Origin: Acidimicrobium ferrooxidans DSM 10331
GTDB lineage: Bacteria > Actinomycetota > Acidimicrobiia > Acidimicrobiales > Acidimicrobiaceae
Length of the DNA stretch: 64,000 bases
Assembly (NCBI RefSeq): GCF_000023265.1
Contig: NC_013124.1
Span: 1,048,001 to 1,112,000, forward strand
Direction of reading: 5' to 3'
Below, in pieces: positions 8,101 through 15,806 of this stretch. A program made the position numbers and the translations under genes. Below the pieces are notes generated by a model. It saw only the letters and a list, made by a program, of their open reading frames with translations. It did no database searches and was not told the origin of the DNA. Positions within the stretch are counted from its first letter, which is position 1. Each line of letters starts with the position of its first letter.

Positions 8101-9123
8101 TATCTCGCCGAGCACGACTCCATCGTCGGTGCGCCTGGGCTCAAGCCGGAGCACGAAGCCGTCTTCGCATGCGCTGTCGGGGAATACCCGATCAGCCCGA
8201 CGGGACACCTCGCGATGATGGGGGCCGTGCAGCCGTTCCTCTCTGGTGCGATCTCGAAGACGGTGAACCTGCCGAGCACCTCCACCGTTGAGGACGTGGA
8301 GCAGACATACCTGGATGCCTGGCGGCTCGGGATCAAGGCGGTCGCGCTCTATCGCGACGGATCGAAGGTCGGTCAGCCCCTTTCGACGACCCATGAGGAG
8401 GATTCTGAGGCCATCACGTCGCTCAAGGAACAGCTGAGCGAGCTCGAACGCCAGCTCGCAGCCTCGCGGACGCGCCCCGTTCGGGAACGCTTGCCGCGAC
8501 ACCGGCGGAGCCGTACCTATGCGTTCCAGGTCGCTGACGCCGAGGGCTACGTGACGGTCGGGGAGTATGACGACGGTCGTCCGGGCGAGGTGTTCGTCAA
8601 GGTCTCCAAGCAAGGCTCGACGCTCGCTGGTGTGATGGACGCGTTCTCTATCGCAGTGTCGCTCGGGCTCCAGCACGGCGTGCCTCTCGAGACGTTCGTG
8701 CGCAAGTACGTCAACATGCGCTTCGAACCGGCCGGCATGACCGATGACCCGGATGTGCGCATCGCCTCGAGCCTCGTCGACTACATCTTCCGCCGGCTCG
8801 CCATCGACTATCTGCCGCGAGAGGTGCGCGAGGACCTGGGGGTGCTGACGACGGCGGAGCGGCGAACGGAGTTGCTGTTCCCAGTCGAGGAGGTCAGTGA
8901 GCCGACAACGCGTGCGAGTGCGCAGACGTACTCTCAGGCTGAGCATCGCTTGGACTCGGGTCGGGATGACGTCGTGCATGAGACTGCGACTCGTGAGAGC
9001 GGGCTGCACGTCTCGGCGAGCGCGTCGGACGCACCGTACTGCTTCTCGTGTGGCAACGTCATGCAGAGGTCTGGCTCGTGCTACGTCTGTCCTGCGTGCG
9101 GGACGACGAGCGGTTGTAGTTAG
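5128..9123 (+). CDS. nrdJ: Adenosylcobalamin-dependent (class II) ribonucleotide reductase with in-frame intein
   Basis: Reduces ribonucleotides to deoxyribonucleotides using a cobalamin-generated thiyl radical. The start is a GTG at 5128 behind GAGGGAGG. The precursor has 1331 residues: N-extein 1-350, intein 351-750, C-extein 751-1331, leaving a 931-residue enzyme after splicing. Family marks include [13 protein letters not shown] (first cysteine of the active-site disulfide pair), NPCSEY interrupted by the intein (the cysteine being the thiyl-radical residue), [10 protein letters not shown] (second redox cysteine), [20 protein letters not shown], and a C-terminal cysteine-rich tail with CFSCG and CPACG that looks like a zinc ribbon. 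It needs no metal-radical small subunit, and none is found nearby. It stands alone, with a hairpin upstream and a terminator-like stem downstream. Confidence 0.97.
   Translation: [1331 protein letters not shown]
6178..7377 (+). other. Intein with LAGLIDADG homing endonuclease inside nrdJ
   Basis: A 400-residue protein-splicing element, residues 351-750 of the NrdJ precursor. It opens with Cys in CFPGSARV (block A), has [14 protein letters not shown] (block B with its conserved His), two LAGLIDADG-type motifs, LGWLIGDGS near precursor residue 502 and LRGLFDADG near 600, and ends [12 protein letters not shown] (blocks F and G) followed by Cys+1. The splice nucleophile Cys+1 is also the catalytic cysteine of the reductase, so unspliced enzyme should be inactive. 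The residue before the terminal Asn is Arg, where most inteins have His. The endonuclease motifs keep their acidic residues, so the element could still be mobile. Confidence 0.95.
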
Positions 9124-9207
9124 GTCGAGCCTGTCGCGAGTTTTCGCGTTGCGAGTTGCGAGTTTCGCGACCCGGGGTAGACGCAGACGGTGAAGGGTCA
9201 TGATGCA

Positions 9208-9239
9208 ACCAGGGGCGCCGCATGAGCGGCTCCCCTGGT
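9208..9239 (+). terminator. Terminator-like hairpin after nrdJ
   Basis: ACCAGGGG pairs perfectly with CCCCTGGT, and an inner GCCG/CGGC pair around CATGAG extends the stem. It lies 85 bases after the nrdJ stop. There is no T-tract, which is common for terminators in high-GC actinobacteria. Confidence 0.6.
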
Positions 9240-9512
9240 GCTGTCATACGGTAGGGCGGGAGCCGCCTTGGCAGCGGTTCCTCACATCGATGCTGCTCTC
9301 CGGTGAGAAGAGTCGGGCCTCTGATCCCTGCGAGCGATCGGCCGAGTAGCCGCGTCGGTCGCCCGCAGAGATCGTGGTCGCGGTCGAGGCGTCGGGCCGG
9401 CGGGACGAGAGCGAGCAGCGCTCTCGTCGTGAACCAGGGCCGAACGTCGGGTCGTGCTGGACCACAAGTCCCTTCGTGGACCCGCTCTGGGAGCGACGCC
9501 ATGGCCCTACTA
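9240..9512. other. Non-coding gap between nrdJ terminator and the CoA-disulfide reductase
   Basis: I see no convincing gene in either strand here; the open frames that cross it are unsupported by start sites or recognisable protein patterns. Just before it, at 9134-9171, the motif GCGAGTT occurs three times with its partial inverse CGCGAA, a short repeat of unknown meaning. Confidence 0.4.
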
Positions 9513-9528
9513 ATACCCTCTGGGGTAT
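9513..9528. promoter_or_regulatory. CsoR/CstR-like operator overlapping the start of the CoA-disulfide reductase gene
   Basis: ATACCC-TCTG-GGGTAT is a perfect 6-bp inverted repeat with a four-base spacer. It closely resembles the operators of the CsoR/CstR repressor family. Its right arm covers the first two bases of the ATG at 9527, and TAATAC at 9511-9516 could be the -10 element, so transcript and protein would start almost together and bound repressor would block initiation. CstR-type persulfide sensors are known to control CoA-persulfide reductases and rhodaneses, which is what lies downstream. The repressor gene is not in the window. Confidence 0.65.
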
Positions 9529-11215
9529 GACGAATACCACAACGTCGCACGAGCGGCCGGAGGGGGTGGGGCGGCGCATCGTCGTCGTCGGTGGCGTCGC
9601 TGGCGGTATGTCGGCTGCTGCGCGTCTTCGGCGACTCTGTGAGCATGCTTCCATCACCGTGATCGAGCGATCCGGACACGTCTCCTACGCCAACTGCGGT
9701 TTGCCCTACTACGTCGGCTCGGTGATCGAGGACCGTGAGGACCTCGTGCTCCAGACGCCCGAACGTCTCCAGGCCCGCTTCCGGTTGGACGTTCGAGTCA
9801 ACGCCGAGGTTGTCTCGATCGATCGTGAGCGTCGCGAGGTCCGTGTCCGCAGCGTGGAGACCGGTGAGGCCTCGGTGCTCCCCTACGACACGCTCATCCT
9901 GAGTCCTGGGGCGGTCCCGATCCGCCCGAGCATCCCCGGGGCAGACCGGATGCGCGTGCTGCGCACCGTCGAAGATGCCGAACGGCTCGCCTCGGAGGTG
10001 ACGACGCGGCCTCGGAGCGCGATCGTCGTCGGCGCGGGGTTCGTCGGTCTCGAGACGGCAGAAAACCTGGCTCACCATGGCATCCCAGTGACGGTGGTCG
10101 AGGCGCGATCGCAGGTGCTGCCGGTGCTCGATCCAGAACTCGCCATCGCGATCGAAGAGACGCTGGAGCGCCACGGCGTCCGTGTGATCACGGGGGCTGG
10201 GGTGGCCGAGGTCCATGCGTGGGGCGTCACGCTCGACGATGGCCAGGAGGTCGAGGGAGACCTGGTCGTGGCTGCTGTCGGTGTGCGTCCGGACGTTCGA
10301 CTGGCTCGCGCAGCAGGGCTCGAGCTCGGTCCGCACGGCGGCATCCTGGTCGACGAGACCTCTCGCACGAGCGACCCGGCGATCTATGCCGTGGGTGACG
10401 CGGTCGAGAAGGTCGACGCCATCAGCGGATCGCTCGAGCTCGTGACGCTCGCACATGTCGCCAACCGCCAAGGCCGGCGAGTCGCCGATCACATCTGTGG
10501 ACGCGCGGTCGAGGCGCGACCGTCGATCGGCACCGCGATCGTGCGCATCTTCGACACGGTCGCCGCATCGACCGGCCTGAGCGAACAGCGCCTACGGGCA
10601 CTCGGTCGTGCGTACCAGGTCGTGCGCGCGCACCCCATGAGTCACGCGAGCTACTACCCAGGTGCCCAGCCGATGTCGCTCAAGGTCATGTTCGACCCGA
10701 GCGACGGGCGCATCCTCGGCGCGCAGGCGGTCGGCGGCGAAGGGGTCGACAAGCGCATCGACGTGCTCGCGACGGCGATCGCGGCAGGATTGCCGGTCGA
10801 CGAGCTCGCGAACCTGGAGCTCGCCTATGCACCGCCCTTCTCGTCGGCGAAGGACCCCGTGAACATGGTGGGTTACATCGCCGAGAACATCCGGAGCGGT
10901 ACCTGCGACGTGGTGGAGCCGGAGGAGGTGGAGTCGCTGGTGCGCGATGGGTGGACGCTGCTCGATGTGCGCACCGCCGAGGAGCATCGGCACGGTGCAA
11001 TCCCAGGCAGCGTCTCGGTACCGGTCGACGAGCTGCGCGAGCACCTCGAATCGCTCGGGGACGGGCCGTTCGTGGTCTACTGCGCCGTCGGGCTCCGTGG
11101 TCACGTCGCTACCACGGCGCTCCTCGAGCATGGCTTCAAGGCTCGCAACCTGAACGGTGGGCATCGCTCGTGGGCAGCGTGGAAGGCTGCTGAACGCATG
11201 GCGCTCGCCGGGTGA
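9527..11215 (+). CDS. CoA-disulfide/CoA-persulfide reductase fused to a rhodanese domain
   Basis: A 562-residue NAD(P)H- and FAD-dependent reductase of CoA disulfide or CoA persulfide, with a sulfur-transferase domain. The N-terminal flavin-binding strand IVVVGGVAGGMSAAARLRR is followed by the active-site cysteine in SYANCGLPYYVG (Cys57), the NADH-binding GAGFVGLETAENL, and the second flavin motif IYAVGDAVEK near 315. The C-terminal 100 residues are a rhodanese with loop CAVGLRG (Cys519). I chose the ATG at 9527 over an upstream in-frame start because the family begins here and an operator sits on it; there is no clear ribosome-binding site, so it may be nearly leaderless. Probable role: clearing or recycling reactive sulfur species. 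Confidence 0.9.
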   Translation: MTNTTTSHERPEGVGRRIVVVGGVAGGMSAAARLRRLCEHASITVIERSGHVSYANCGLPYYVGSVIEDREDLVLQTPERLQARFRLDVRVNAEVVSIDRERREVRVRSVETGEASVLPYDTLILSPGAVPIRPSIPGADRMRVLRTVEDAERLASEVTTRPRSAIVVGAGFVGLETAENLAHHGIPVTVVEARSQVLPVLDPELAIAIEETLERHGVRVITGAGVAEVHAWGVTLDDGQEVEGDLVVAAVGVRPDVRLARAAGLELGPHGGILVDETSRTSDPAIYAVGDAVEKVDAISGSLELVTLAHVANRQGRRVADHICGRAVEARPSIGTAIVRIFDTVAASTGLSEQRLRALGRAYQVVRAHPMSHASYYPGAQPMSLKVMFDPSDGRILGAQAVGGEGVDKRIDVLATAIAAGLPVDELANLELAYAPPFSSAKDPVNMVGYIAENIRSGTCDVVEPEEVESLVRDGWTLLDVRTAEEHRHGAIPGSVSVPVDELREHLESLGDGPFVVYCAVGLRGHVATTALLEHGFKARNLNGGHRSWAAWKAAERMALAG

Positions 11216-11236
11216 GCCGGCTGAGGCTCACCCGGC
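11207..11236. terminator. Bidirectional terminator between convergent genes
   Basis: CCGGGTGAGCC and GGCTCACCCGG form an 11-bp perfect stem (12 with the flanking G-C pair) around a six-base loop. It overlaps the stop codon of the CoA-disulfide reductase and lies before the end of the converging acyl-CoA ligase. No T-run. Confidence 0.7.
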
Positions 11237-11264
11237 CACGATCGGCGTCACCATCGACCCATGG

Positions 11265-12884
11265 CTAGGCCCGCTCGGATTCTGCCGTGGTGGCGAAGTA
11301 GTCGCGGTACTGGCTTCGAAGGAGGTGCTTCTGGACCTTGCCGGTGGCGGTGCGTGGGAGTTCGTCGACGAGGATCACCGCCTTTGGCACCTTGAAGCCG
11401 GGGAGGGCGCTGCGGGCCGCGGCGAGGACGTCGGTCTCGGTGAGTCCTGAGCCGGGGCGTGGCCGTACGATCGCAACGACTGCCTCGGTCCAGTGCGCGT
11501 GCGGCAGGCCCACCACGACGACCTCGTCGATGCGCGGCTCAGCTCCGTAGAGTGCACGCTCGACCTCGAGGGATGCGACGTTCTCGCCGCCCGTCTTGAT
11601 CACGTCCTTGCGGCGATCCTCGAACCACAGCACCCCGTCGGCATCGAGGTAACCCACGTCGCCGGAGTGGAACCATCCCCCGGCGAACGCCTCGTTCGTC
11701 GCCTGCTCGTCGTGGAGATAGCCCTGCATCGCGTGAGGACCGCGATAGACGATCTCGCCACGCGTGTAAGCGGGCACGAGCTCGCCGGCGTCGTTCACGA
11801 TGGCGACCTGCACGTTCGGCACCGCGCCCCCCACGGCACCGGCGTGGGAGAGCTGTTGCTCCGGGAGGAGCACGGTGGTGAGGGGATTCATCTCGGTTTG
11901 GCCGAAGCCGAGGGCGAGGTCGCAGCCGAGCACCTCCGTCACGCGCTTGACGTCGGTCTCGGCCATGGGCGCCATGGCGTAGATCCCGAGTCGGAGGCTC
12001 GAGAGGTCGCGGCGGGAGACGTCGGGGTGATCGATGAGCGCGCGGTACATCATCGGCAGGAGGAAGATCTGCGTGATCCGTTCGCGCTCGATGCTCGCGA
12101 GCAGAGCCGCAGCGTCGAAGGATCGGTGCAGGACGACGGTGCCGCCGAGGTAGAGCAGGCCCGTGGTGAGGCCGTTCAGCTGCGCCGTGTGGAACAGTGG
12201 CATCACGACGGCACTGCGGTCGGCGTCGCTGTAGTGCATCACGATCGGACCGGTGAGCGACTCGATGTAGACCGCGACGTGACTCGAGACCACACCCTTG
12301 GGCGCCGACGTGGTGCCACTCGTGTAGAGGTAGGTCAGCGGATCTCGGTCGTCGACGAAGCAGGCCGGCTCGCTGGTTGCGTTCGGGTCGACGAAGGCAT
12401 CGAGCGTGTGCCAGGTGCCCTGTGGCGCTGGTTCCCACTCGGCCCCTGTTCCAGGGGCGACGATGACGTCGACGAGGTCGTGGTGCTCGGCGATCGCCAG
12501 CGCACCGGAGATGAGGGGGACGAACTGGGCCTCGACCACCGCGCCGCGGGCTCTGGCGTGGCCGAGCACGTAGGCCAGCTCGTTGGGCCCCCACGCCAGA
12601 TTGATGGGCACGCAGACGGTGCCGGTCTTGGCGCAGGCGTAGTAGGTGACGAGGAACTCGATGCTGTTGCCGCTGATGAGCAGGAGTGCGGTGCCCCTGC
12701 CATAGCCCGCGTCGAGGAGGGCATGGGCGAATGCGTTCACACGGTCGTTCAGCGCTCGGTAGGTCAGTCGCTCGTCGCCCGCGATCACCGCCTCCTTCTC
12801 GCCGAGACGCCACGCGCTCCGCGTGAGCATGTCGCCGACGTTGACGCGCTGAATCAGGTTGCGTTCGAGATCGTGCGATGTCAT
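11265..12884 (-). CDS. AMP-forming acyl-CoA synthetase/ligase
   Basis: Activates a carboxylic acid to its CoA thioester through an acyl-adenylate. The 539-residue protein has the ATP-binding loop YTSGTTSAPKGVV near 190, the adenylate-forming motif GFGQTEMNP near 325, YRGPHAMQGYLHDEQAT and GWFHSGDVGYLD near 405, and the C-terminal catalytic-lysine region PRTATGKVQKH near 515, so it appears complete. The ATG at 12884 has AGGGGGA upstream. It lies next to a TetR regulator and, across it, a degradation operon for branched or terpenoid acyl-CoA, so it may feed that pathway; the acid substrate cannot be read from sequence. Confidence 0.9.
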   Translation of the reverse strand: MTSHDLERNLIQRVNVGDMLTRSAWRLGEKEAVIAGDERLTYRALNDRVNAFAHALLDAGYGRGTALLLISGNSIEFLVTYYACAKTGTVCVPINLAWGPNELAYVLGHARARGAVVEAQFVPLISGALAIAEHHDLVDVIVAPGTGAEWEPAPQGTWHTLDAFVDPNATSEPACFVDDRDPLTYLYTSGTTSAPKGVVSSHVAVYIESLTGPIVMHYSDADRSAVVMPLFHTAQLNGLTTGLLYLGGTVVLHRSFDAAALLASIERERITQIFLLPMMYRALIDHPDVSRRDLSSLRLGIYAMAPMAETDVKRVTEVLGCDLALGFGQTEMNPLTTVLLPEQQLSHAGAVGGAVPNVQVAIVNDAGELVPAYTRGEIVYRGPHAMQGYLHDEQATNEAFAGGWFHSGDVGYLDADGVLWFEDRRKDVIKTGGENVASLEVERALYGAEPRIDEVVVVGLPHAHWTEAVVAIVRPRPGSGLTETDVLAAARSALPGFKVPKAVILVDELPRTATGKVQKHLLRSQYRDYFATTAESERA

Positions 12885-12894
12885 GGTTCCCCCT

Positions 12895-12927
12895 GTCCTC
12901 GGGGCCGGTCCTCGGGGCCTGTCCTCG
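12895..12927. repeat. Short tandem repeat, 13-bp unit
   Basis: GTCCTCGGGGCCG at 12895, GTCCTCGGGGCCT at 12908 and a partial GTCCTCG at 12921 form about 2.5 tandem copies just upstream of the acyl-CoA ligase start. It may be a slippage product or a repeated binding site. Confidence 0.6.
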
Positions 12928-13063
12928 AGCGTGTGCTCGGAGCTACGTGCGCCAGACCACCTCGCCCCCCGCTCGTTGGCAAGTATGCCAGGGGCTGGTC
13001 TCGCTGTCGAGGGATCGAGGACCGTCTCGGCGGGCGGGTGCGATCACCCGTGAGAAGGTGCGA

Positions 13064-13666
13064 TCAGGGAGCGAGGCCGATGGCGCGCGCCCAGATCTCG
13101 GTCATCGCATCGACGGCGGCCTCGTCGTCGAAGGGGAGGCCGAGGTCGTGGCTGCGCTCGACGAAGTTCTCGACCATCCCGCACAGCAACGCCGCCGTCA
13201 CGTCGGCGTCGAGGGTCGGGTCGGCGACTCCTTGCGCTTGGAGCTGGCGGAGGCCACGAGTGGCCCGCTCGATGAACACCGAGCGCGAGGCGAGTCGGCG
13301 ACGTCGGACCTCGTCGTTGAAGGACGCGGCCTGGACGATCACTCCGTAGAGGTTCCCATGGCGACGGAACGCCTCGACGAAGCGCGCGTTCGAGGTGCGG
13401 ATGCGCTGGCGTGGGTCTGGACCGGCGACTTCCCCGACGTGCGACTGCTCGTAGAGCGCGGCGATGAACGCATCGACGAGCGCGACGAAGATCGCGTCCT
13501 TCGAGTCGAAGTAGGTGTAGAAGGTCCCGATCGCGACGTTCGCGCGCTCGGCGATGTCGCTCACCCGGGTCTCGAGGAAGCCACGCTCCTCGAAGACGGC
13601 ACGAGCGGCCTCGAGCAGCCGGTCCCTGGTACGCCGTCCGCGTTCGGTGACCGGGGCGGCGCTCAT
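13064..13666 (-). CDS. TetR-family transcriptional regulator of the acyl-CoA cluster
   Basis: A 200-residue regulator. The N-terminal DNA-binding domain is clear: RRTRDRLLEAARAVFEERGF, then the helix-turn-helix VSDIAERANVAIGTFYTYFDSKDAIF at about residues 36-61. The remaining helices form the ligand-binding part, whose ligand is probably an acyl-CoA or related acid (inference from neighbours). It is divergent from the acyl-CoA dehydrogenase operon, with a 22-bp palindrome between, and upstream of the acyl-CoA ligase on its own strand. ATG at 13666 with a GAGG stretch close upstream. Confidence 0.9.
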   Translation of the reverse strand: MSAAPVTERGRRTRDRLLEAARAVFEERGFLETRVSDIAERANVAIGTFYTYFDSKDAIFVALVDAFIAALYEQSHVGEVAGPDPRQRIRTSNARFVEAFRRHGNLYGVIVQAASFNDEVRRRRLASRSVFIERATRGLRQLQAQGVADPTLDADVTAALLCGMVENFVERSHDLGLPFDDEAAVDAMTEIWARAIGLAP

Positions 13667-13772
13667 CGCCTCGGCTCGCCGGAGCGCTCGACGAGTCGCA
13701 CGGTCGGGGTCGGGAGCTGGTCGAGGCTCCGGGGATCATTGCGTGCGGTCACGGTGACGGGTACGCTACCAG

Positions 13773-13794
13773 ATGAAAGTGACGTCAGGTTCAT
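13773..13794. promoter_or_regulatory. Probable TetR operator of the acyl-CoA operon
   Basis: A 22-bp palindrome ATGAA-N2-TGACGTCA-N2-TTCAT, with 18 of 22 positions symmetric. It lies between the divergent TetR gene and the acyl-CoA dehydrogenase operon, a few bases downstream of a possible -10 element TACGCT at 13762-13767. Position and symmetry suggest that the TetR protein binds here and represses the operon. Confidence 0.65.
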
Positions 13795-13851
13795 GTTCTG
13801 GCATCGGCGTGGCCGGCGGCCCTCGCGGTCGCCTCGAATCGAGGGGGGAGC

Positions 13852-14997
13852 ATGCGCTTCACCGAGGAGCACGACGTCTTTCGACGCAGCGTACGTGGGG
13901 TGCTCGAGCGCGAGGTGCTCCCGCACCTGGAGGAGTGGGAACGGGCTCACAGCTTCCCGGGCCATACGGTCTTCAAGGCCCTCGGCGCCGCCGGTCTGCT
14001 CGGCCTCGAGTACGACCCGGCCTACGGCGGCCAGGGCGCGGACCACTCCTACACGGTCATTTTCGGCGAGGAGCTCGGTCGCATGGGCTTCGGGGCGCTC
14101 GCCATGGCCATCTCGGTGGTGACCGACATGGCGACCCCGTCGCTGGCCCGTTACGGCTCGCACGAACTCAAGCTGCACTATCTCGTGCCGACCCTGCGGG
14201 GGGACTCCATCGCATCGGTCGCGGTGTCGGAGCCGGACGCGGGTTCTGACGTCGCGGCGCTCCGGACTCGCGCCGTGCGCGACGGCGACGACTGGGTCAT
14301 CACCGGCACCAAGCTCTACATCACGAATGGCACCCAGGCAGACTGGATCTGCCTGCTTGCGCGCACGAGCGATGAGGGCGGCTATCGGGGGATGTCCCAG
14401 ATCGTCGTCCCGACCGACGCGCCGGGGTTTCGGGTCGCGCGCGCCCTCGACAAGCTCGGCAACCACGCCTCCGACACCGCCGAGCTGGTGCTCGAGGAGT
14501 GTCGCGTGCCCGTGTCGAACACCATCGGGACCATCGGGCGGGGCTTCCAGCAGCAGATGGCACAGTTCCAGAACGAGCGCATGATCGCGTCCTACTCGGC
14601 GGTCGGCGCGATGGAACGTGCGCTCGAGCGAACCGCGGCCTATGCACGCGAGCGGATGGTCTTCGGGGAGCCACTCCTTGCCAAGCAGTACGTGCAGTTT
14701 CGCTTGGCGGAGCTCAGCGCCGAGGTCGATCTGCTTCGTCACTACAACTACGCGTGCGCCGAGGCCTATATGGCAGGCGAGGACACCACGCGCTTTGCCA
14801 CCATTGCCAAGCTCACCGCGGGCCGCCTGAGCCGCGCCGTCGCTGACTGGTGTCTGCAGCTCCACGGTGGGGCTGGCTACATGGAGGAGACGTGGGTGTC
14901 GCGCTACTTCCGCGATGCGCGGCTCCTCTCGATCGGAGGCGGTGCCGACGAGGTGATGCTCCAGATCCTGACGCGCCTCGAGGGCTACGAGCCATGA
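13852..14997 (+). CDS. Acyl-CoA dehydrogenase (AtuD/isovaleryl-CoA dehydrogenase-like)
   Basis: FAD-dependent alpha,beta-desaturation of an acyl-CoA. The 381-residue protein shows AVSEPDAGSDVAALRTRA (flavin and substrate loop) near 123, WVITGTKLYITNGTQADW near 145, and the C-terminal QLHGGAGYMEETWVSRYFRDAR motif near 336. It starts at the ATG at 13852 behind GAGGGGGGAGC and is first gene of a six-gene operon whose members overlap by four bases or abut. The presence of AtuA and a biotin-dependent carboxylase downstream suggests a citronellyl-CoA or other methyl-branched acyl-CoA as substrate; this is inference from context. Confidence 0.9.
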   Translation: MRFTEEHDVFRRSVRGVLEREVLPHLEEWERAHSFPGHTVFKALGAAGLLGLEYDPAYGGQGADHSYTVIFGEELGRMGFGALAMAISVVTDMATPSLARYGSHELKLHYLVPTLRGDSIASVAVSEPDAGSDVAALRTRAVRDGDDWVITGTKLYITNGTQADWICLLARTSDEGGYRGMSQIVVPTDAPGFRVARALDKLGNHASDTAELVLEECRVPVSNTIGTIGRGFQQQMAQFQNERMIASYSAVGAMERALERTAAYARERMVFGEPLLAKQYVQFRLAELSAEVDLLRHYNYACAEAYMAGEDTTRFATIAKLTAGRLSRAVADWCLQLHGGAGYMEETWVSRYFRDARLLSIGGGADEVMLQILTRLEGYEP

Positions 14998-15803
14998 GCG
15001 GATCCGGGCTCGATCTCGTCGGGCTCATCGACGACCTCCAGGCCGAGCACCGAACCCTCCGTGCGACCCTCCACGACGCAGGGTGGGAGGTGTGGGAGCT
15101 CCCGACGCGCGCAGCGCCGTGGCGGATCCGAGAGCAGGTGGCCCACCTCACCTTCTTCGACGAGGTGGCCATGTGGTCGATCGACCACCCTGAGCGCCTC
15201 GACACACTGCGCGCCGCGTTCGACGCATCCATCGATCCGAGCGAGCGCGCCGACGTGGTCTGGGCACGCGAGCTCGCTCCCCAGACCCTCTGGGAGCGCT
15301 GGTGCCGAGCGAACGACACTCTCGTTACCCGGCTCGCCCGGCTCGTCGACGAGGATCCCGGACGGCGCCTCGACTGGATCGGGCCGTCGATGGGGCTTGC
15401 GAGCTTCGTGAGCGCGCGGCTCATGGAGACCTGGGCACACGGGGTCGACGTCGTCAACGCACTCGGCCACGACGTGGCGGACACGGTGAGCGACCGGCTT
15501 CGCCACGTGTGCTTTCTCGGTTGGGCCGCGAGACGCTTCGCCCTTGCGACCCACGGCATCACCGACCTCGACGATCCACTCCGACTCGAAGCGATCGGGC
15601 CCTCGGGCGAGCTCTGGGCCTGGGGGCCCGAGGATGCCCCGAATCGCGTGCGCGGCTCGGCGCTCGAGATCGCCCTCGTCGTGACGCAGCGACGCCACGT
15701 GTCACGCACCTCGGTCGAGGCCACGGGGGCGCTTGCTCGTCGTTGGCTCGAGGTCGCCCAGGCCTTCGCCGGCCCACCGACGGTCGCCTCGAAGGAGCGC
15801 TGA
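14994..15803 (+). CDS. TIGR03084-like DinB/mycothiol-isomerase fold protein
   Basis: A 269-residue protein beginning LVGLIDDLQAEHRTLRATL, with PWRIREQVAHLTFFDEVA and RLMETWAHGVDVVNALG. These histidine-containing helices match the metal-binding four-helix fold of the DinB/maleylpyruvate-isomerase superfamily, and the overall pattern fits the actinobacterial TIGR03084 family, whose reaction is unknown. The candidate metal ligands are His near 48 and His148 with its neighbours. The ATG at 14994 overlaps the dehydrogenase stop as ATGA, so it is co-translated with the acyl-CoA pathway. It could handle a thiol-linked intermediate, but nothing in sequence proves that. Confidence 0.75.
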   Translation: MSGSGLDLVGLIDDLQAEHRTLRATLHDAGWEVWELPTRAAPWRIREQVAHLTFFDEVAMWSIDHPERLDTLRAAFDASIDPSERADVVWARELAPQTLWERWCRANDTLVTRLARLVDEDPGRRLDWIGPSMGLASFVSARLMETWAHGVDVVNALGHDVADTVSDRLRHVCFLGWAARRFALATHGITDLDDPLRLEAIGPSGELWAWGPEDAPNRVRGSALEIALVVTQRRHVSRTSVEATGALARRWLEVAQAFAGPPTVASKER

Positions 15804-15806
15804 GCC

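Noticed and set aside
9244..9657. Minus-strand gene divergent from the CoA-disulfide reductase
   Set aside because: It overlaps the reductase start and operator and shows no protein family pattern.
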